Origin: Algoriphagus sp.
GTDB taxonomy: Bacteria; Bacteroidota; Bacteroidia; Cytophagales; Cyclobacteriaceae
Assembly (NCBI GenBank): GCA_029945945.1
Contig: JAQSDM010000007.1
Location: 175,349-239,348 of the forward strand
Direction of reading: 5' to 3'
DNA length: 64,000 nucleotides
Under the pieces are notes generated by a model. The model was not told the origin of the DNA. It saw only the letters and a program-made list of their open reading frames with translations, and did no database searches. Each line of letters opens with the position of its first letter. Within the stretch, counting starts at the first letter, position 1. This document shows, one piece after another, positions 8,484-17,031 of this stretch. The translations under genes and the position numbers were made by a program.

Positions 8484-9359
8484 TTAGTCTTCGTCCAAAA
8501 ATCTCTTGGTAATCGGCTGATAGCTGTCAATTCGACGATCTCTCAGGAATGGCCAATGCGTTCTGTACCGGTCGGAACTTGCAAAATCAAGCTCCTCAAC
8601 GTGGATTTGCTCCTCGTCGTGACTTGCCTTGAAGAGTACCCGACCAAATGGATTGGCTACAAAAGAACCTCCCCAGAATTTCATATTTCCCTCGATTCCC
8701 ATCCGGTTGACAGAGATCACAGGGATTCCGTTCGCCACCGCATGAGAGCGCTGAATCGTCTGCCAGGCACCGTATTGCTCCTCATTCGTAACAGTATCCT
8801 GATCCTTGTGCCAGCCGATTGCTGTCGGGTAAACCAAAAAGTCTGCACCCTTCAAAGCAGTGATTCTTGCTGCCTCAGGATACCATTGATCCCAACAAAT
8901 CAAGACTCCGATTTTCCCGAATTTGGTTGGGAAAACCTTGTAACCCAAATCACCCGGGGTGAAGTAAAATTTTTCAAAATAGCCCGGATCGTCCGGAATA
9001 TGCATTTTTCGGTATTTGCCGAGGTACGTTCCGTCAGCATCGAGAACCGCGGTGGTATTGTGATACAACCCTTCCGCTCTTTTCTCAAAAAGAGAAGCCA
9101 CGATCACCACACCGAGTTCTTTTGCCAATGCTCCCATCACATCCGTGGATGGACCGGGGATGGCTTCGGCAAGTTTGAAGTTTTCGTATTCCTCCACATC
9201 GCAGAAATAAAGCGAGCGAAAAAGTTCTTGCAAAACCACCACTTGGGCGCCTTTGGCAGCCGCATCACGGATTCCCGCGATGGTCTTGGTCATGTTTTCG
9301 GCTACATCAGAGGAGCAGCTCAACTGGACTAAGCCAACTTTTACAGTTTTATTTGCCAC
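8484..9359 (-). CDS. aguB: N-carbamoylputrescine amidase
   Basis: Converts N-carbamoylputrescine to putrescine, CO2 and ammonia. It is a nitrilase-superfamily enzyme with the Glu-Lys-Cys triad in VVLQELFRS, YRKMHIP and LICWDQWYPEAAR, of usual length (291 aa). I chose the GTG at 9359. A TTG 27 bases further upstream (9386) keeps the frame, but it lies inside the -7 element of the promoter at 9384-9415 and so cannot be in the mRNA if that promoter is used. The product reads VANKTVKVGLVQLSC at the start, as expected for the family. Confidence 0.94.
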   Translation of the reverse strand: MANKTVKVGLVQLSCSSDVAENMTKTIAGIRDAAAKGAQVVVLQELFRSLYFCDVEEYENFKLAEAIPGPSTDVMGALAKELGVVIVASLFEKRAEGLYHNTTAVLDADGTYLGKYRKMHIPDDPGYFEKFYFTPGDLGYKVFPTKFGKIGVLICWDQWYPEAARITALKGADFLVYPTAIGWHKDQDTVTNEEQYGAWQTIQRSHAVANGIPVISVNRMGIEGNMKFWGGSFVANPFGRVLFKASHDEEQIHVEELDFASSDRYRTHWPFLRDRRIDSYQPITKRFLDED

Positions 9360-9383
9360 GGTTGTTTCTTTTTGATTGAGGTG

Positions 9384-9415
9384 CAAAGATATCCCGAGGG
9401 AAGTCCACTGCCAAA
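9384..9415 (-). promoter_or_regulatory. Bacteroidetes-type promoter of aguB-aguA
   Basis: On the minus strand, TTTG (9412-9415) is followed after exactly 20 nt by TATCTTTG (9384-9391), matching the -33/-7 consensus TTTG...TAnnTTTG. Transcription would begin about 6 nt later, leaving a leader of roughly 20 nt before the GTG start. Confidence 0.8.
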
Positions 9416-9441
9416 CTGGTGGGGGAAATTAGTGGAATGGA

Positions 9442-9472
9442 GGGGGAGGGAAAAGGGAATGGGGGATTGGGG
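9442..9472 (+). other. G-tract cluster, potential G-quadruplex
   Basis: Five G-tracts of 3-5 bases (9442-9446, 9448-9450, 9455-9457, 9461-9465, 9469-9472) are separated by loops of 1-4 bases, which satisfies the G3+N1-7 rule. It lies 27 bp upstream of the -33 element of the aguB promoter. Confidence 0.6.
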
Positions 9473-9925
9473 AAATGAAGTTCCTTTTGGTCACTCATAC
9501 AAGTTAGACTGGGCTTCCGGAAAAACCCTTGAATGGGTGAAATTGTATTAACCGTGGGTATCCACATCTCCTGAATTTCGCCAAAGGCATTATAGACTTT
9601 TTCAGGAGGAACCCACTGGTTGTATTGCCTATAGGTCTCTTCTGGTCTATGGATTTTTTTAGAAAAAGTAAGGTTTTGGCCAGAGGTGGAAACGGATTGT
9701 TTCAAAAAAATGTCTCCTCAATCGATCATTTTTAAATAACCACCATCTACTCGACCTGTTTTTGGAGAATCATCATTAGGAATTATCTTAAAAAACACCA
9801 ACAACCAATTTCATTTACAACTTTACCCAAACCAGTTTTAATTTAAAGCTTCTATACCAGAAAAATCTTACTGCTTGGGAGTCTCCAAAAAGAACATAAC
9901 TTACTTATCAATAAATATCTATCCT
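9473..9925. other. Intergenic, no gene supported
   Basis: AT-rich. A minus-strand frame of 118 codons (9349-9705) with a TTG start runs through here, but it covers the aguB promoter and the G-tract and resembles no family I know. It is treated as chance or as the remnant of an unknown gene. Confidence 0.5.
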
Positions 9926-10987
9926 ATGAAAAATGTTTTGGTAGTTTGTTTTTTTCAATTTTTTATATGTTTCATGACCGAAGGTCAGACAACGAAAGAT
10001 TATAGGGCAACAACCACTAAATATAGTGATGGAACAACCCTTACACTTGGTGGGTATGGAGACCCTTCTCAATACAGTTTTTCCAATAAAAATCCCGATT
10101 ACTCCGACAAAACTAACAGTGGAAATAACAACAAAAGTGCAGCGGGCAACCCCAAACAAAGCAAAAAAGACGAAAAGGCTCAAAAGATTGAGATGATTGA
10201 ATTAGGCTCAATTTGGACAAGGTCTGATTGCAGTGATTGCAAAAATGAAGGGAAAAGCAGAAGTGCTTACAAGAAATTTATAGAGCTGGTTAATGAAGGC
10301 AAATATGGTGAAGCTCTAGACTTAAAGCAGTATGAAGTGAATGAAAGATTTACAGAAGAAAATCCTGATGAAATGTCAATTTATCGATATTATGGATTAG
10401 TCATCTTTTGTGAAAGACAATGCAAATTAAAATATCCGGATAGTGACATGAATCGTACCCACGATCAAATGATCAATGGAGAAATCGGATTGGTAAATAA
10501 ACAACTTGAAACAGATCTTGAAAACCAGGGAATTGATATCAACGAATATAAACTCCGAGCCTATAAAGAAGCCGGATTATATGAGGAAGCCAAAAAAATT
10601 TATGCTGCAATGGGAAAGGAAAGAGAAGCAGTGGGCAAGGCAAGCCTAATTGCTATCGAATTGCATAGCATAAAACCTGATGAATCATTGATTTTGGAAT
10701 ACTCCGCAGCAATTTTTGAAGAAAAGTTGAAAAAAATTAACGCGTACACTCCTGATCAATCTTCTATAAGAGCAATTGATGAAGATGCTTTGGGTTCATT
10801 TTTAATCGAAATTTTATATACACTGAGCCAAGTGGATCATTCTATTAGAACTTCTGCCTTGACTTCCTTTCTAAATACCACTTATGCTGGATTAAAAGTT
10901 GCTTTTATAACTGAACAAGGGAAAGAGCGATTGGAATTGACTGAGGCTTATTTCACAGAATTCGGTATACAAACTCAAAATCCTTAA
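9926..10987 (+). CDS. Secreted hypothetical protein
   Basis: I do not recognise this 353-residue protein. The ATG at 9926 is preferred over an upstream in-frame start because it puts a signal peptide (MKNVLVVCFFQFFICFMTEG) at the N-terminus. A Ser/Thr/Asn-rich low-complexity segment follows (about residues 22-75), then an acidic helical region with cysteines (DCSDC, ERQC) and helix pairs such as KFIELVNEGKYGEAL and AYKEAGLYEEAKKIYAAMG that look like TPR-like repeats. Codon usage is AT-richer than the neighbouring metabolic genes. Probably periplasmic or surface; function unknown. Confidence 0.7.
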   Translation: MKNVLVVCFFQFFICFMTEGQTTKDYRATTTKYSDGTTLTLGGYGDPSQYSFSNKNPDYSDKTNSGNNNKSAAGNPKQSKKDEKAQKIEMIELGSIWTRSDCSDCKNEGKSRSAYKKFIELVNEGKYGEALDLKQYEVNERFTEENPDEMSIYRYYGLVIFCERQCKLKYPDSDMNRTHDQMINGEIGLVNKQLETDLENQGIDINEYKLRAYKEAGLYEEAKKIYAAMGKEREAVGKASLIAIELHSIKPDESLILEYSAAIFEEKLKKINAYTPDQSSIRAIDEDALGSFLIEILYTLSQVDHSIRTSALTSFLNTTYAGLKVAFITEQGKERLELTEAYFTEFGIQTQNP

Positions 10988-11042
10988 GTTTTCTAATTTG
11001 ATTCCAAAACAAATCTAAGTTTTAAGACGCAAGCAAAAAGAT

Positions 11043-11251
11043 TCAGCCGTGACATTTCTTGATGGTACAGATTTCATTTGAAAAGGAATAGTAAAATGAT
11101 TTCCTGCTCTTCAATTTTACTAATAGGTCTGTGAGATTCCACACTGCCTCGGTAATTTATAATTGCCCATCTGTTTTCAATCGCGCTTCGCATTCTTTCA
11201 TTATTTCAGGCAAAGTCCGCTCTCTGACACCAAGTCAATTCCCCTTGACTT
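11043..11251 (-). pseudogene. Decayed ORF fragment, copy A
   Basis: The minus strand reads GVRERTLPEIMKECEARLKT, then an in-frame TAA (11157-11159), then a further open stretch of 37 codons (ITEAVWNLTDLLVKLKSRKS...) ending at TGA 11043-11045. A frameshift near 11232 separates an upstream GID segment. The core resembles copy B at 11422-11586, so both come from one unidentified family. Confidence 0.4.
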
Positions 11252-11283
11252 TCCTTTCAAACAACTCCTCCGTGTATCCTCCG

Positions 11284-11395
11284 CTGGGAGTAGTCAAATC
11301 ACATTATGGACTGGTTGGAATTTGCAATTCCACACTACTATCCTAGCCACCCGGACAATTGTCGGAAAAAATTGGCTTTTTACAACAAAGATCTT
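11284..11395 (+). repeat. Long direct repeat, copy 1
   Basis: Begins CTGGGAGTAGTCAAAT, contains TATCCTAGCCACCC and the palindrome-like GACAATTGTC, and ends near ATTGGCTTTTTACAACAAAGATC. It is repeated in the same orientation at 12644-12751, on the other side of the 222-aa gene. Confidence 0.8.
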
Positions 11396-11421
11396 GACTT
11401 AACCGATGAATCCTTTGAGTC

Positions 11422-11586
11422 CTAACTTAGCCAAAGCCAGAACTCAAATTTGTTTTTGACAGAAAATCCGCTTTTCTCTGTATCGATCCGTTCAGATCTA
11501 AGACTTTCTTCCACTTCTTTCATAATCTCCGATACCGACCGATTTCCCACACCGAAATCAATCCTATCCCGAATTCCACTTATCAA
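11422..11586 (-). pseudogene. Short ORF or fragment, copy B
   Basis: A TTG-initiated frame of 54 codons reading RDRIDFGVGNRSVSEIMKE and continuing to TAG 11422-11424. Its core (IDFGV..RS..EIMKE.E..L) matches copy A (ID.LGV.ERTLPEIMKE.EARL). Just upstream on the same strand, across two stop codons, is another open piece (PTGKNRVTFTDLKNQERINK). This looks like an array of worn gene pieces; the function is unknown. The stretch 11590-11965 shows nothing more. Confidence 0.35.
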
Positions 11587-11965
11587 TTCTTAAGTTTGTT
11601 TATTCGTTCTTGGTTTTTCAAATCAGTAAAGGTTACTCTGTTTTTACCAGTTGGCATAAGCGATTATTTTACAACAAAACATGCTCAGATGACTCAATTA
11701 TGTAGATCTGTATAAAAATCTATCTCGTTTCCTCGTTTTTTCTTAGTACCACCACTGCAAATGATACCTTAATAGTCCACCAACATACCCGCAATTTCCA
11801 AATTTTGATCAATGGAATTTAAAACATCAGGGAAGCGAATAAGGGAAACTGATCCTAAGTATCTCAAACTGCTATTTATTCCTCTTACTGAAAAATACCC
11901 AACATAGGGAATTTTTCAGATGGCTTTCATTTCCTATTTTCAAAACAATTGGATCACCAACAAAT

Positions 11966-12634
11966 ATGAATAGAGAAGAACAATTACTTTTTTGTAAAAG
12001 ATGTCAAAATCGCCAAATGGACATGAATGAGGATTTACTGTGTTCAATTACAGGACAACAGGCGGATTTTGAGGATTCCTGTAGAAATTTTCAAGTTGAC
12101 GAGCGAGCAGAGGCTGAAATGGCCGACTCCGTCCCGCTTATAGGCACTGAACTTTACTCCAGTTTGAATACCCAAAAGATCGGATTACTTCGTTCGGAAC
12201 AGAACTTTTCAATGGGAATTGCAGGTAGTATTTTTGTAGGCTTGGTAGGTGCAGGGCTTTGGGCAGCAATTACTGTAGTAACTGGTTGGAAAATTGGATA
12301 CATGGCTTTAGCGATTGGAACAGGGGTAGGGATTACCATGCAATTTTTGGGGAAAGGGATTGATCAGAAATTTGGAATAGTCGGAGCTATAATTGCAGTT
12401 TTAAGCTGTGTTTTAGGCAATTTCTTTAGCATTATGGGTTATATTTCCAATCAAGAAGGAATTAGCTATATTGATACTCTGATGTATTTTGACTATTCGT
12501 ACACCTTCGATCTGCTAGTTGAGACGGCACATCTTATGGATCTACTTTTTTATAGTTTGGCTGGTTTTGGAGGTTATAAACTCGCTTTTCGAAGACTAAA
12601 TCAATTGGAAGTAGCCGAATTGGGAAAGAGGTAA
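11966..12634 (+). CDS. Membrane protein with N-terminal cysteine-rich (zinc-ribbon-like) motif
   Basis: A 222-residue protein. The first 40 residues carry CKRCQNRQMDMNEDLLCSIT and a further cysteine in DSCRNF, a CxxC...C...C arrangement likely to bind zinc. After a polar linker come about four hydrophobic segments (roughly residues 84-107, 109-128, 134-157, 190-207). Proteins with this start occur in many Bacteroidota with variable membrane tails, and their function is not known. The gene is bracketed by 110-bp direct repeats at 11284-11395 and 12644-12751. Confidence 0.75.
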   Translation: MNREEQLLFCKRCQNRQMDMNEDLLCSITGQQADFEDSCRNFQVDERAEAEMADSVPLIGTELYSSLNTQKIGLLRSEQNFSMGIAGSIFVGLVGAGLWAAITVVTGWKIGYMALAIGTGVGITMQFLGKGIDQKFGIVGAIIAVLSCVLGNFFSIMGYISNQEGISYIDTLMYFDYSYTFDLLVETAHLMDLLFYSLAGFGGYKLAFRRLNQLEVAELGKR

Positions 12635-12643
12635 TATTCCCCT

Positions 12644-12751
12644 TCTGGGAGTAGTCAAATTTCGGTTTGGACTGTAAATTTGCAATTACACCCTCCTATC
12701 CTAGCCACCCCGACAATTGTCGGGAGCAATTGGCTTCAATTAACAAAAATC
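12644..12751 (+). repeat. Long direct repeat, copy 2
   Basis: Same order of blocks as copy 1: CTGGGAGTAGTCAAAT, TTTGCAATT, TATCCTAGCCACCC, CGACAATTGTCG, ATTGGCTT. It starts 10 bp after the stop of the 222-aa gene. Confidence 0.8.
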
Positions 12752-12888
12752 AATCTCCACCCTCAGCTTTCCCCATTTGGGCAGATAAAGGCATCGACAT
12801 AGCATGAATACTAAATTCCAAATCATGATTTTTTAACACTTCCCTCAGATACCTTTTCCACCCTTTCCCATAGCTTTAAATAAAAAAT

Positions 12889-13011
12889 ATGTCCGATACA
12901 GGTTTGTACATTATCGTGGGGGTACTGATTCTGCATTTCCTGGCAGGGATTGGGTTCTTACTTTACAAGATTTTCGGATCAAAGTCCTCCAATAATCCTG
13001 ATAAAAAATAA
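12889..13011 (+). CDS. Small single-pass membrane protein (40 aa)
   Basis: ATG at 12889 to TAA at 13009-13011. The product has a short polar start (MSDTGLY), one strongly hydrophobic segment (IIVGVLILHFLAGIGFLLY, about residues 8-26) and a basic/polar tail ending NNPDKK. The positive charge after the segment predicts N-out/C-in topology. No homologue is recognised. Support comes only from the clean hydrophobic design and the isolated position between two real genes. Confidence 0.5.
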   Translation: MSDTGLYIIVGVLILHFLAGIGFLLYKIFGSKSSNNPDKK

Positions 13012-13180
13012 GTTAGGAAAGCCCAAAATGAGCAGGTAAACCAGCAGTAAAATTTATCTTTAGTCTCTCCTCCCATTTTTGGACTCCACACCTGTGTGTT
13101 TCAAACCAGTTAAACTGAAATGGTTGATTTAAAAAAGTAACCGGATAACCAAGCAGAAAACAAGCTAACAAAACCCTGAA

Positions 13181-13759
13181 ATGATAGACAGAGTAAGAAT
13201 TTTAGATACCAAAATTTTATCCGACAATTGGTATATCCTTAGAAAGCTAACCTATGAGTACTTTAAAAAAGATGGGAGCAAACAAACTCAAACCCGGGAA
13301 GTCTACGACAGGGGAAACGGCGCTACCATTCTGCTTTACAACAAAGAGTTTAAAACTGTCATTCTGACCAGGCAGTTTCGCCTTCCGACTTTTGTCAATG
13401 GAAACGAAACAGGGATGCTTATCGAAGCTTGCGCAGGACTTCTGGACAAGGATAATGCAGAAGACTGCATCAAAAGAGAGACTGAGGAGGAGACCGGATT
13501 TAAGGTGAAAGATGTCCGGAAAATTTTTGAGGCATATATGTCTCCGGGCTCGGTCACTGAGATTTTACATTTTTTCGTAGCAGAATATTCCAGCGCCATG
13601 AAAGTCACAGAAGGCGGAGGACTTGATCACGAGGAGGAAAACATTGAAGTGCTGGAGATTGGAATTGATGCAGCCATGAAAATGATAGAAACCGGCGAAA
13701 TCAAAGACGGAAAAACCATCATGCTGCTTCAATACATCAAACTTCACAACCTACTCTGA
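13181..13759 (+). CDS. Nudix hydrolase, NudK-like (GDP-mannose pyrophosphatase type)
   Basis: Hydrolyses a nucleotide-sugar or other nucleoside diphosphate derivative. The 192-residue protein carries the Nudix helix GLLDKDNAEDCIKRETEEET (from Gly86; the essential RExxEExG core is intact, with Asn where the first Glu usually is). The upstream pattern RQFRLPTFVNGNE and the AEYSS region resemble E. coli NudK. Monocistronic by spacing. The exact substrate is inferred from similarity only. Confidence 0.85.
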   Translation: MIDRVRILDTKILSDNWYILRKLTYEYFKKDGSKQTQTREVYDRGNGATILLYNKEFKTVILTRQFRLPTFVNGNETGMLIEACAGLLDKDNAEDCIKRETEEETGFKVKDVRKIFEAYMSPGSVTEILHFFVAEYSSAMKVTEGGGLDHEEENIEVLEIGIDAAMKMIETGEIKDGKTIMLLQYIKLHNLL

Positions 13760-13853
13760 GGGATACCACTGAACTCTTCTGATTCTTTTGTCAGGCACTG
13801 CTAGATAAAAAAGGAAGGTTACCTGATAGTTGTAGTTTTCCCCAAAAGTTAAA

Positions 13854-13894
13854 ACCCACATGATATCAATTGATTCAATCAATACCATGTGGGT
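13854..13894 (-). terminator. Hairpin terminator of the haloperoxidase-like gene
   Basis: ACCCACATG (13854-13862) pairs with CATGTGGGT (13886-13894), a perfect 9-bp stem. In the minus direction the stem is followed by TTTTAACTTTT. It separates the convergent Nudix and haloperoxidase-like genes. Confidence 0.7.
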
Positions 13895-13900
13895 AAAAAA

Positions 13901-15274
13901 TCACTTTCTTTTCAATCCGTTTTGGAAAACAAAATCCGCCAGTTCATAACCGCTTTGCTCTCCTACCTCGACTGCTAATCTAAAATGATAACCGATGTAG
14001 ATCCTGGACAAGGAATTTTCTCTGACAGCATCCGTAATATCAGTAAATGACCGGGTGTTGGTGCCGGGAAAATACCCACTGTCAGTCGTGAATGGGATAT
14101 TCGATTTCCCCAAAAAGTTGATCAGAATACCTCCTGCAGCAGCCCCGGAAATGGCATGAGCTGAAGGATATTCCCCTACAGGAGGAGTAGCTATAACTGA
14201 ATTCCAGGCTGGATCACCGATCGTATCATCGTTGCCATCTGCGTCAGCGGTTCTTATCGCGGAGATAGGTCGCCAGTAGTTAAAATGAATTTTAGAATCA
14301 AATACAGCTATGTAAGAATCTGCAATAGCAATATGGAGCAGAGCAAAAAGCCTTGCCATTTCCCAGACATTGTAATATTTGGAATTGCTAAACATTACCT
14401 CCCTGGCCACATTGTTTAAACCACGGGATGAATTTTCCGCCCAAAAAATCCCCAAAGATCTTTGGTCTTGGGTCACTTCAGTACTATTGATGGCCCCAAG
14501 ACTTTTTACCTCATTATAATCAGCAGTGTATTCCGGACTGTTGACAGGATAGGGTGGGTCGGGCCGAAATTGATCTGCACTGTTGATCACCCAGGTTTGT
14601 TGCAGATGGAACCCTGCCAACGCATAATTCAAGGGTGCAATATATTTGAAAACTCCCGGAACAGTGCCAGATGGTGGAGTGGGATTAAATCCAACCAGCT
14701 TTATAAAAGGAACATCAGCAGATCTTTTTGCCAGTAAAGACTCTGCCACCGCTTTTCCAAGGGCAATCCCCCTTTCCTTTTTATCACCCTTCTTAACCTC
14801 TCCCATCGTGGCAGTATACAAACTATCAATAGAAGTTTTATGGGGACCAGTTGTTGGTCCAAGTGCGGTCAAAACATCATAAACAGCCTGTATCATCGCT
14901 GCATTAGGGTCGGCATTTTTATCCTCCACTTCTGAGGCATATGTTTCATATCTCGGGTCCACCGAATTCAATGCATCATGCATGGCGACATGGTAGATGG
15001 CAAAAAGTCTGGAAACAAGTGGAGGCGAAAGCCCCGGTCCCCCTAAATAAAATGTATAGGCTTTTTGGATTTGGTGATTCCATTTGAGCATGATTTCCGG
15101 CGAATCTTTCAGATTTTCGCCTTGCTCCCAAGTCATATTTCTCCGAACGGGAACTGTCTGAAGCTCAGGATAACAACCGGGCAGTGCCAAAAATATCAGA
15201 AGCCCAAAAACGAGACCTCCCAAGCCTGCCAATTTCTGAGATCGATGGATCATTCTTGCGATTAGTTTTTTCAT
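13901..15274 (-). CDS. Vanadium-dependent haloperoxidase / PAP2-superfamily lipoprotein
   Basis: The start at 15274 gives MKKLIARM, a signal segment and the lipobox ALPGC (Cys34), so an upstream 27-codon extension is left out. The mature 420-residue part is helical and carries all three vanadate/phosphate-site motifs: KIHFNYWRP (Kx6RP), PSAH, and SRIYIGYHFR (SRx5H). Such proteins are either haloperoxidases or phosphatases, and PSAH in place of PSGH does not decide between them. Secreted and lipid-anchored. A terminator hairpin lies directly downstream. Confidence 0.88.
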   Translation of the reverse strand: MKKLIARMIHRSQKLAGLGGLVFGLLIFLALPGCYPELQTVPVRRNMTWEQGENLKDSPEIMLKWNHQIQKAYTFYLGGPGLSPPLVSRLFAIYHVAMHDALNSVDPRYETYASEVEDKNADPNAAMIQAVYDVLTALGPTTGPHKTSIDSLYTATMGEVKKGDKKERGIALGKAVAESLLAKRSADVPFIKLVGFNPTPPSGTVPGVFKYIAPLNYALAGFHLQQTWVINSADQFRPDPPYPVNSPEYTADYNEVKSLGAINSTEVTQDQRSLGIFWAENSSRGLNNVAREVMFSNSKYYNVWEMARLFALLHIAIADSYIAVFDSKIHFNYWRPISAIRTADADGNDDTIGDPAWNSVIATPPVGEYPSAHAISGAAAGGILINFLGKSNIPFTTDSGYFPGTNTRSFTDITDAVRENSLSRIYIGYHFRLAVEVGEQSGYELADFVFQNGLKRK

Positions 15275-15474
15275 GGTTTTGTGATTTATGTGAATTATGT
15301 GGAACAAAAATTTCACAAACCAATACCTATAAATCTCTAAATCATTTATGGTCAAAAGGTTAATTAAAAAGGTGTTTGGTTTGGTATCATAAAGTTTTTT
15401 CTTTTTGCTAAAATTCTAGTGGTAAAAAATCGACAACCTTCACAGATACATGGCAAGGTGCCAACGCGGAGAAT

Positions 15475-16302
15475 TTATCTCAATCCCAAGACCCGATCTG
15501 GCGCTTTTCCATCCGCAATCCAAAGCTGGTTCGGGGTAACTCCAGCAAAATCTTTATAATCCCTTACCATATGCTGGTAATCCACATAGCCGCAAGAAAT
15601 CGCCACATCAAACCAGGAATATTCAGGATGGCGGCTTTTTAAAATAAAACTCTCGCTGAATCTATTGATCCGCATCATGGTCTTTGGCCCGACTCCAAAA
15701 TAATTTTTAGACAACCGTTCAAATTGCCGAAGTGAAAGGCAGGCCTGGTCTGCCAGCAAATCAATTCTTTTATCATCGAATGAATCAGAAAAAAAGGGAA
15801 GTGCCCGCTCAAAGGGGTTTTTGGAAAAAGAAACTTTGCTCCGAGCCAATGAAATGAAAAAATCATCCACAATCCTGATCATTTCCCAATAGCTTTTTGC
15901 TTCATGCAATTTCTGATCGACGACTTTGGTTTCCTGAGGAAAAATCAAGTCCATTTCCAAAGATTTATCCCTCAACTCATCGAATGGAATTCCTGTTAGT
16001 CGATATAACGCTCCCGGAAAAAATGGAACCTGAACAATCAAAAACTGAGGGGATACTTTCCTCTGAACCAACTGAGTGGATTGGCCGATGATGGAAGTTT
16101 TACTTCTTGTCAAGGAAACCTGATCCTTCGGTAAATAGATCGTCTCAAATCCCTTCACGTAAAATGTTATGTATTGCTCCGACCTGGGAGCAAATGGCTT
16201 TACTGGGATATTTGTGTTTGCTGGAAATTCAAAATGTCGGATATGGTAGGTTTTCACCAGGCCGACTAATTCAGGGGAGGGTTGGAAACTTTGAAAAATC
16301 AT
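15475..16302 (-). CDS. AraC-family transcriptional regulator
   Basis: A 275-residue regulator. The C-terminal third has the double helix-turn-helix of the family (LADQACLSLRQFERLSKNYF, then FDVAISCGYVDYQHMVRDYK and FAGVTPNQ). The N-terminal two thirds (EQYITFYVKGFETIYLP...) form the ligand-binding or DUF6597-like part seen in Bacteroidota. The ATG at 16302 is preferred because MIFQSFQPSPEL is the usual beginning; the upstream 12 codons look untranslated. Its target is not evident; the haloperoxidase-like gene lies downstream on the same strand, 200 bp away. Confidence 0.85.
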   Translation of the reverse strand: MIFQSFQPSPELVGLVKTYHIRHFEFPANTNIPVKPFAPRSEQYITFYVKGFETIYLPKDQVSLTRSKTSIIGQSTQLVQRKVSPQFLIVQVPFFPGALYRLTGIPFDELRDKSLEMDLIFPQETKVVDQKLHEAKSYWEMIRIVDDFFISLARSKVSFSKNPFERALPFFSDSFDDKRIDLLADQACLSLRQFERLSKNYFGVGPKTMMRINRFSESFILKSRHPEYSWFDVAISCGYVDYQHMVRDYKDFAGVTPNQLWIADGKAPDRVLGLR

Positions 16303-17031
16303 AAGAACAAGGTCTAGGTAGAAAAAAGAATGATTCAAAAAAAACTAACAAATCAGGGAAAAAATAAGAATTAACTACTTGATATACAAGCATAAGAAGG
16401 ATTTAAGAAAAAAAATAAATCGCCAATTCAAAAGAGCTGATGGATATTTAGAAATGGATTTGAGAATGTTCCATCACTCCTTCCTTACTCCGAAGGGGCG
16501 ATCAGGTTTTAATTGGGAAAAGGTGAAATTTGCCAAACCTGTATCCCGACAAATTTTTGAAATGATTCACATTAGGCGGAGATTGGAATGAACCTAAGCT
16601 TAATCCCTTAAAGCAGCCAAACCATATTTTCGAATCATCCGAAATCTGTCATTTCTGCGTTTTAGAATAGAAGTCTAAGAAAGTTTTTACTTCTCTTTTT
16701 TAACTATTTATTTTTTACTTGAAGTGAAATCAAAGACTCAAAATTAAAATGAGTGGAATCCTGATGTGCAAATTCTCTGACATATTGATCAAAATCGACG
16801 TTTGCCTGGAAGGATAAACTGTTGGGTTGATTCAAAAACTGAAGGTTTCAATTTTCTGAAAAAATTAGAAGTACTGCTTCCGAACAAATTAAAAAATATC
16901 TTTCAAGAAGGAAAATTGGAGGATCAAATTCATAAGATAAACATTGATTTTCAATGAGTTAAAGCATTTTCAAACCTTAATTTTATTATCTTCAATTACA
17001 ATCATTTATTGAACCCAAAATTATCTTCTCC
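16303..17031. other. Gene-poor stretch with one possible coding remnant
   Basis: No convincing gene. A plus-strand frame without any ATG, 16781-16957, reads INCWVDSKTEGFNFLKKLEV and on to a TGA, with protein-like composition; a 25-codon frame starting at ATG 16749 overlaps it out of phase. This could be the end of a frameshifted gene. A 70-codon TTG frame at 16379-16591 is not supported by anything else. Confidence 0.35.

Noticed and set aside
8472..9332. 286-codon open frame opposite aguB
   Set aside because: It is the antisense of a clear carbon-nitrogen hydrolase gene and its translation has no family pattern.
9349..9705. 118-codon minus-strand frame beyond aguB
   Set aside because: It has a TTG start, runs through a promoter and a G-rich tract, and shows no recognisable domain.
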